From the NCBI GenBank assembly GCA_001821155.1, contig MHSB01000028.1, positions 1 to 8,821 on the forward strand: DNA of 8,821 nucleotides, given 5' to 3'. The notes beneath the pieces were generated by a model. The model was given only the letters and a program-made list of their open reading frames with translations, was not told the origin of the DNA and did not search any database. The first letter of the stretch is position 1. Each line of letters opens with the position of its first letter. Below are positions 4,766-8,821 of the stretch, one piece after another. A program made the translations under genes and the position numbers. The DNA comes from Candidatus Taylorbacteria bacterium RIFCSPLOWO2_01_FULL_50_130. GTDB lineage: Bacteria > Patescibacteriota > Minisyncoccia > Phycocordibacterales > UBA10002.

Positions 4766-5983
4766 AGAGTTCATCAGCGAATACGCCGGACTAATCATCG
4801 CGACCGCAAAAAAGCCCACCGCGATTCCGACCGCGACCATGAGCGCCGGCTCAATGATGGTAGAAATATTTTTTATCTTCTGGTCCACTTCCGCCTCGAA
4901 AAACGCACCCGCTTCTTTGAGCATGCCGGAGAGTTTTCCGGTCTCTTCGCCGACGGCAATCATTTCGGAAAGAAAGGGGGAGAACAGATGCTCGTGCTCG
5001 CGAAATACACCCGACATTGTGTCTCCGCGCTCCACGGTTTTACTTGCCGCGGCAAGCACGTCTTTGTGATATGTGTTGGAAAGCACGTCGGCAGTGATAG
5101 CAAGCGCTTTGGTCACCTCTACTCCGGAAGAGAGAAGGGACGAGAGTGTTTGTCCGACTCGCGCCGCGTTCGCCTCCCGAACAATCTGACCCGCAAATGG
5201 AATGCGTAAAACGGCAAAATGAATGAGGCGTTTCCCCGACTGGCTTTTCGCGGCAAAGAGAAGCCCACCCAAAGCGGCGGCAAGAACGATAACGCCCAAC
5301 ATGAGATTATGCTGCAGAAACTCGCTTGCGCCGATAACGATTTTCGTGGAGATTGGAAGCGTTGCGTTAAACTCCTTGAACGCGCTGGTGAGTTGCGGCA
5401 CAACGTATACAAACAGCAGTACTCCGACAAGAATCATGACCGACACGACAATCACCGGATATATAAGCGCTCCCTTAAGTTTCTTTTGAAGCGCATAGCT
5501 CCTCAGAAGCTGGTCAGACACCGCGAAAAGCGAGGCAGAAAGATTGCCTCCCTCCTCTCCTGCTTTCACCATTGACACGACCAGCGGCTGAAACACGTCC
5601 GCATACTCGGCGAGCGCCTGGCTTAAACTCTCCCCGCCGCTGATTCTGCCTGACACGCCGGTTATGACCGATTTCAGCTTTTTTGAGCGCGTTTGGCGCT
5701 CTAACATCGCAAGCGAACGGGAAACGGTAAGTCCTGCCCCGAGCATGCTGGCGAGATTCCGTACGAACGCAATCTTGTCATGCGCGGAAATACGCCGGAA
5801 GAACAGGAACAATCTGCCGGTAGCAAACGCGTATAGCGGCCGCGAATCATTAATGAGAGAAGCGCTAATGAGCGTCTCCCCTTCCTTGCGTAGGTCGCGC
5901 GCGAACGTGAATTTGTCAGTCGCATCGCGCTCTCCTTCATAGAACTCGCCGGAAGTCTTTTGCGCTTTGTATTTTAATCGCAT
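4760..5983 (-). CDS. pilC: Type IV pilus inner-membrane platform protein PilC
   Basis: A 407-residue protein of the T2SF/PilC family, full length. It is the polytopic inner-membrane platform on which the PilB ATPase acts to assemble pilins. Two homologous cytoplasmic T2SSF domains are visible (about 70-193 and 273-395). Each carries the family motif: AGEEGGNL at 141-148 and VGEETGKL at 344-351. Predicted membrane segments are about 173-196 (YPVIVVSVMILVGVLLFVYV), 226-245 and 378-400. The N-terminus MRLKYKAQKTSGEFYEGE is the usual PilC start, giving the ATG at 5983-5981. No Shine-Dalgarno sequence is seen. It follows pilB after 614 bases of repeats and precedes the minor pilins; its stop codon is part of the octamer array. 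Confidence 0.95.
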   Translation of the reverse strand: MRLKYKAQKTSGEFYEGERDATDKFTFARDLRKEGETLISASLINDSRPLYAFATGRLFLFFRRISAHDKIAFVRNLASMLGAGLTVSRSLAMLERQTRSKKLKSVITGVSGRISGGESLSQALAEYADVFQPLVVSMVKAGEEGGNLSASLFAVSDQLLRSYALQKKLKGALIYPVIVVSVMILVGVLLFVYVVPQLTSAFKEFNATLPISTKIVIGASEFLQHNLMLGVIVLAAALGGLLFAAKSQSGKRLIHFAVLRIPFAGQIVREANAARVGQTLSSLLSSGVEVTKALAITADVLSNTYHKDVLAAASKTVERGDTMSGVFREHEHLFSPFLSEMIAVGEETGKLSGMLKEAGAFFEAEVDQKIKNISTIIEPALMVAVGIAVGFFAVAMISPAYSLMNSI

Positions 5984-6049
5984 ACAATTCAGTACTTAGT
6001 AACTAGACTATGGTAAATAGATAAGACAAGCATAATTTAAGAGTGGGAA

Positions 6050-6055
6050 AGTATA
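6050..6055 (-). promoter_or_regulatory. Possible -10 box for pilC
   Basis: TATACT on the minus strand (6055-6050), in an AT-rich stretch 67 bases before the pilC ATG. A T-rich stretch (TTTTTC) lies about 17 bases upstream as a poor -35. Weak, listed only because pilC is far from pilB and may need its own promoter. Confidence 0.25.
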
Positions 6056-6099
6056 TACAGTATTGCCCTAGCGAAAAAGTCTTCTAAATCTTATCTATG

Positions 6100-6243
6100 T
6101 AGGACTTACGCATTTCTTCCTTTTCTGTCATTCCCGCGTAGGCGGGAATCCAGTATTTGGCCGTTTTTTAACGCCCTGGATTCCCGTTCCCCGCCTTCGC
6201 GAGGACAAGCTTCACGGGAATGACACCGATTGCGTAAGTCCTA
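6100..6243. mobile_element. 144-base MITE-like element, copy 1 (downstream of pilB)
   Basis: The element has terminal inverted repeats, TAGGACTTACGCA at 6100-6112 and its exact reverse complement ending at 6243. Inside it are nested GTCATTCCCG/CGGGAATGAC hairpins, of the kind common in small non-coding repeats of many bacteria. TA at both ends fits a TA target duplication, as made by IS630/Tc1-mariner transposases; that family assignment is inference. It differs from copy 2 (8613-8756) at five positions, all in the left half. No reading frame of its own is convincing, so it would need a transposase supplied elsewhere. Confidence 0.8.
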
Positions 6244-6253
6244 CTATAATCTT

Positions 6254-6393
6254 TTTGAATTACGAAACTCACTGAAGGCGCGCACTTTTGGGAACATTGC
6301 GGAGCCCGACGGGGCGAGCATAGGGATTTTTCTGCAGAAAAATACACGTGTTCCCAAAAGTGCGCGCCGAGAAAGGGAGTTTCGTAATTCAAA
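6254..6393. repeat. 140-base nested perfect inverted repeat
   Basis: There are two perfect arm pairs: 17 bases (6254-6270 with 6377-6393) and 20 bases (6277-6296 with 6349-6368, GGCGCGCACTTTTGGGAACA and its complement). They are separated by short asymmetric spacers of 6 and 8 bases. In the 52-base loop lies an 18-base perfect palindrome at 6326-6343 centred on CTGCAG. The whole unit would form a strong cruciform or RNA hairpin. It lies 10 bases after the mobile-like element. It may be another non-autonomous repeat; I cannot name its family. Confidence 0.85.
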
Positions 6394-6415
6394 GTAATCT
6401 ATCTACTAAGTACTA

Positions 6416-6592
6416 AGAGATGGTTACAAAACTATTCTTGCTGCAATTTGTCCTTTTTGTCCGATACTTCGTCAAGCTGGCGCAAAATGATTTTCGTCGT
6501 AGTCGGGCTACGCCTCAATCATTTTGCTGGCTTTCCTCGTCTCGAACAAAAAGTCCTAAATTTCGCTTAAAAATAGTTTTGTAACCATCTCT
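6416..6592. repeat. 177-base multi-tier inverted repeat just after pilB
   Basis: The outer arms are 21 bases and perfect (6416-6436 with 6572-6592). Further in, about 40 bases on each side from CTTTTTGT at 6453 match imperfectly with the 6520-6553 side. A perfect 11-base pair, GCAAAATGATT (6482-6492) with 6517-6527, and a small central hairpin, CGTAG (6498-6502) with CTACG (6508-6512), follow. The right outer arm ends five bases from the pilB stop. It could act as a terminator-like or mRNA-stabilising structure after pilB, or be a non-autonomous mobile repeat. Confidence 0.8.
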
Positions 6593-6597
6593 AATTA

Positions 6598-8352
6598 CTA
6601 TTCTGATACGACCCTCATCACCTCTTCAATGGTTGTGAGTCCTTGCACGCACTTGAATATGCCGTCTTCAAGCATGGTGAGCATGCCCTCTTTCTTTGCC
6701 TGCGTTTCAATATCCGCCGACGTCCCGCCTCTAATGATGAGATCCCGTATGGTCGGGGTTACTTTGAGCACCTCGTGAATGCCGATGCGATCCGAATATC
6801 CGTCTGGAGCGTCTTCCGCGGGACGCGGTTTAAAGAAGCTGATCTTTTCCCATGCGGCCGATTCGGGAATGATTTTCTCCGCCTTAAGCGTCTTAAGCAC
6901 GCGGCCGAGGTCAACCGATTTCCCGAGTGCCTCAAGGCCGGCTTTGTGCAAAAAATACTTCTCCCTGGTATCGCAGAGTTTCCGCACAAGCCGTTGGGCA
7001 ATGATGACATTCACGGTGGAGACGATGAGAAACGGCTCCACCTTCATATCAATAAGACGCGGGACGGCGCCGGCGGCGGAATTTGTGTGGAGCGTGGAGA
7101 GCACCTGGTGTCCAGTGAGCGAGGCGTTGATGGCGAGCGAAGCGGTCTCGTTGTCGCGGATTTCGCCGACCATGATGATGTCGGGGTCTTGCCGCACGAG
7201 GGCGCGAAGGCCATTGGCGAACGAGAGTCCTATTTCCGGCTTCACCTGCGTCTGGTTGACGCGCGGCATCTGGTATTCAATCGGGTCTTCAACGGTTGAA
7301 ATATTCACGTCGGGAGTATTAAGAAGGTCAATCATGGTGTAGAGCGTCGTGGTTTTTCCCGAGCCGGTGGGGCCGGTCGTGAGCAGCATGCCGGTTGAGA
7401 GCTTCAAGGCATCGTGAACCCGCTCCAAGGATTCGCCGTGAAAGCCGAGTGCTTCGAGCGTAAAGCCGGACGCTCCTTCGCGCAGGAGGCGTATGACGAC
7501 CTTTTCTCCAAAATACGTAGGCAGGATGGAAACGCGAAGCGAAACTTTGTCGCCGCTGATTTCTATCTTGAAGCGCCCGTCTTGGGGAAGACGCTTTTCG
7601 TCAAGCTTAAGACTTGAGAGCACTTTGATTCTCGCCACGATGCTCCCCGCAACGTGCTTCGGAAGGAGCATCGCGTCATGGAGAATTCCGTCAATGCGAT
7701 ACCGCACGATGAGTTCTTTTTCCTGCGTTTCAATGTGGATGTCGGAGGCCTTCTGCAGAACTGCGTGCTTAAGGAGCGTGTCCACGATCCGAACGGTCGG
7801 TACATCCTCCGCGAGCTTTTTGAGGTCGGCCGGATTCGTCAATCTCTCCGCCCCGGTTTCAGGCACTTGTTTCAAAACGTCCGCCTCTTCTTTTATGAGG
7901 TCTCCGAATTCCGCCTTGAGAGATTTTTGATATTGCAGAAGCGCCGACTTAACGGAAGCCATGTCCGTAAGCCGCGGCAGGATCTTAAGGTTGGTTTTCT
8001 TTTTGATGAAATCAATCGCGGCAAGGTCATCGGTATCAAGCATCGCCACTTCAAGCGAATCGCCATTTTTCTTAAAGGGAATGATGTTGTGGTTCCTCGC
8101 AATCGGCTCTGGTATGAGCGAAAGCGTTTCAAAATCTATTTTCTGCTGTTTGAGATTCACAAAGGGGATGCCGAGCAGGTACGCCTGCACCTTGCGCAGG
8201 TCATCTTCATTCACCTTTCCCTTACGCACCAAAACACTTCCGACGCTTTCTTTTCCCGCGTCGGCTTCTTTTTCCGCAAGTAGAAGATCGCCCCGGCTGA
8301 CGAGCCCGGAATCTTTGATGAATTCCCGCAGTTGTTTTTCCTCTATGTACAC
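6598..8352 (-). CDS. pilB: Type IV pilus assembly ATPase PilB
   Basis: A 584-residue hexameric secretion ATPase of the GspE/PilB family, which powers pilin addition at the cytoplasmic face of the PilC platform. The N-terminal T2SSE_N domain spans about 1-145 (GIPFVNL at 61-67, ARNHNIIPF at 85-93). The ATPase core includes ASDIHIE (202-208), Walker A GPTGSGKT (327-334), the Asp box STVEDPIEY (352-360), Walker B DIIMVGEIRD (391-400) and the His box STLHTNSAA (419-427). These support assembly ATPase rather than PilT, because the N-terminal domain is present. The zinc tetracysteine of many PilB proteins is lost: LVRKLCDTREKY (455-466) keeps a single Cys, and the region up to DGYSDRIGIHEVL (517-529) has none. 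The start is GTG at 8352, matching the usual first residues of the family (x-YI). The stop is TAG. It is bracketed by two copies of a 144-base repeat. Confidence 0.97.
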   Translation of the reverse strand: MYIEEKQLREFIKDSGLVSRGDLLLAEKEADAGKESVGSVLVRKGKVNEDDLRKVQAYLLGIPFVNLKQQKIDFETLSLIPEPIARNHNIIPFKKNGDSLEVAMLDTDDLAAIDFIKKKTNLKILPRLTDMASVKSALLQYQKSLKAEFGDLIKEEADVLKQVPETGAERLTNPADLKKLAEDVPTVRIVDTLLKHAVLQKASDIHIETQEKELIVRYRIDGILHDAMLLPKHVAGSIVARIKVLSSLKLDEKRLPQDGRFKIEISGDKVSLRVSILPTYFGEKVVIRLLREGASGFTLEALGFHGESLERVHDALKLSTGMLLTTGPTGSGKTTTLYTMIDLLNTPDVNISTVEDPIEYQMPRVNQTQVKPEIGLSFANGLRALVRQDPDIIMVGEIRDNETASLAINASLTGHQVLSTLHTNSAAGAVPRLIDMKVEPFLIVSTVNVIIAQRLVRKLCDTREKYFLHKAGLEALGKSVDLGRVLKTLKAEKIIPESAAWEKISFFKPRPAEDAPDGYSDRIGIHEVLKVTPTIRDLIIRGGTSADIETQAKKEGMLTMLEDGIFKCVQGLTTIEEVMRVVSE

Positions 8353-8560
8353 GAAAGAGAAACGCTACCCATTTGCACTCTATAAGTATACTACTAAAAA
8401 CAATCTTTCTCTTGAGGATGCCGGCACAAAGCGCACAAAGAATCAGCCGTATTGGACAGGTGTCGCCATTTCAGTTTATGATGGGGTCATTATCAATCAA
8501 GGGAGTGCCATATGTGGTGGACGCATACAGGATATTGACAGAATCCTCCCCTTTTGCTAG
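8345..8560 (+). CDS. Possible small plus-strand reading frame or gene remnant
   Basis: ATG at 8345 opens 71 codons ending in TAG at 8558-8560. The first eight bases overlap the pilB start on the other strand; the rest lies in the otherwise gene-free stretch before the second mobile-like repeat. The product begins MYTKEKRYPFALYKY and continues with GVAISVYDGVIINQGSAICGG, a plausible soluble sequence with a purine-leaning first codon position. I recognise no family. A weak plus-strand terminator follows 20 bases after the stop. There is no Shine-Dalgarno sequence and no obvious promoter, and divergent overlapping starts would be odd. It could be the 3' remnant of a gene cut by whatever placed pilB here, or chance. 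Confidence 0.3.
   Translation: MYTKEKRYPFALYKYTTKNNLSLEDAGTKRTKNQPYWTGVAISVYDGVIINQGSAICGGRIQDIDRILPFC
8385..8390 (-). promoter_or_regulatory. Possible -10 box for pilB
   Basis: TATACT on the minus strand (8390-8385), 32 bases before the pilB GTG, in an AT-rich patch. No good -35 is found at the expected distance. It would give a leader of roughly 25 bases without a Shine-Dalgarno sequence. Confidence 0.35.
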
Positions 8561-8579
8561 CCTTGCAGCATTCAATGTT

Positions 8580-8602
8580 CGCCTCCCGAGGCGGGCATTT
8601 TT
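8580..8602 (+). terminator. Weak plus-strand intrinsic terminator
   Basis: CGCCT (8580-8584) pairs with AGGCG (8589-8593) around a four-base loop, followed by GGCA and TTTTT (8598-8602). The stem is short and the T-run starts four bases late, so it is a marginal terminator. It faces the plus strand, where the only candidate transcript is the small frame ending at 8560. Confidence 0.35.
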
Positions 8603-8612
8603 ATTAACAGAT

Positions 8613-8756
8613 TAGGACTTACGCATTTCGTCATTTTCTGTCATTCCCACGCAGGCGGGAATCCAGTATTTGGCCGTTTTTTAACGCCATGGATTCCCGT
8701 TCCCCGCCTTCGCGAGGACAAGCTTCACGGGAATGACACCGATTGCGTAAGTCCTA
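8613..8756. mobile_element. 144-base MITE-like element, copy 2 (upstream of pilB)
   Basis: Same length, same orientation and same TAGGACTTACGCA terminal inverted repeats as copy 1 at 6100-6243, with five differences in 144 bases and an identical right half. TA flanks both ends. Together with copy 1 it brackets pilB as direct repeats about 2.5 kb apart. Confidence 0.8.
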
Positions 8757-8821
8757 CGTAGATTGGAATGGATTAGCATTATTGGTATTTGTACATCATG
8801 TTTGATTTAAAAATCATAAAC

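Larger units (their letters stand above)
5991..6414. repeat. 11-base outer inverted repeat of the pilB-pilC gap
   Basis: AGTACTTAGTA at 5991-6001 and its perfect reverse complement at 6404-6414 lie near the two ends of the pilB-pilC gap. The right copy continues as a partial repeat (TACTAAG then TACTAAG, a 7-base period). They enclose the mobile-like element and the first nested palindrome, so they may be the arms of an older short-period element split by insertion. A second small pair, 6017-6026 with 6089-6098, lies inside. Confidence 0.55.

Noticed and set aside
6168..6392. 74-codon minus-strand frame in the pilB-pilC gap
   Set aside because: It is built from the mobile-like element and the nested palindrome; the amino acid sequence mirrors the inverted repeats.
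6643..7299. Long plus-strand open frame (218 codons) opposite pilB
   Set aside because: It lies fully antisense to a clearly conserved ATPase and has no recognisable protein features. Open antisense frames are expected from the codon bias of pilB. The same holds for 7654-8283.
8373..8615. 80-codon plus-strand frame upstream of pilB
   Set aside because: It runs past the weak terminator and into the mobile-like repeat. The neighbouring frame 8345-8560 fits the terminator better.

Overview
The window looks like a chromosomal piece of a Patescibacteria (Candidate Phyla Radiation) genome, probably from the Parcubacteria side. The reasons are a divergent phosphoglycerate kinase and triosephosphate isomerase of the kind I associate with that group, a compact type IV pilus operon whose minor pilins have odd long leaders, and no clear Shine-Dalgarno sequence before any gene. 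TGA is used as a true stop (end of the GspH-like gene at 4177-4179), which argues against the Gracilibacteria/SR1 code in which TGA means glycine. The lineage is an inference from protein character, not from a marker gene.

Every convincing gene lies on the minus strand, so the reading order runs from high to low coordinates. pilB (assembly ATPase, 8352-6598) is followed by a 614-base gap, pilC (platform protein, 5983-4760), a 130-base gap with an octamer array, then four tightly packed pilin-like genes in the order H (4629-4177), I (4174-3611), J (3618-3031) and K/PilX-like (3016-1658). This is the GspH-I-J-K order of minor pseudopilin operons. An intrinsic terminator at 1577-1541 closes the cluster. 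A separate extended -10 promoter then drives tpiA (1508-747), apparently as a leaderless GTG-start message, and pgk follows (498 to beyond the left edge). The pilus genes would together build or prime an inner-membrane pilus: PilB powers it, PilC is the platform, and H, I, J and K form the tip or initiation complex. The major pilin, PilT, PilM-O and the prepilin peptidase are not in the window.

The striking part is what lies at the gene junctions. Genes I, J and K each begin with an array of 7-base units of the type ATGAANN, then a short spacer, then an inverted array of the same type, NNTTCAT, ending just before the prepilin cleavage site. The arrays are translated into the leader peptide. 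Wherever a perfect array would create an in-frame stop, the unit carries a substitution that removes it. The pilC-H junction has an analogous octamer array with an inverted counterpart. The pilB-pilC gap holds a 144-base mobile-element-like repeat and two large nested inverted repeats. A second copy of the 144-base element lies upstream of pilB, so pilB is bracketed by direct copies. The tpiA-pgk gap is filled by a 65-base-arm imperfect inverted repeat whose arms differ almost only by transitions.

The right end (8353-8612) holds a possible 71-codon plus-strand reading frame followed by a weak terminator. I see nothing recognisable in 1578-1657 or 8757-8821.
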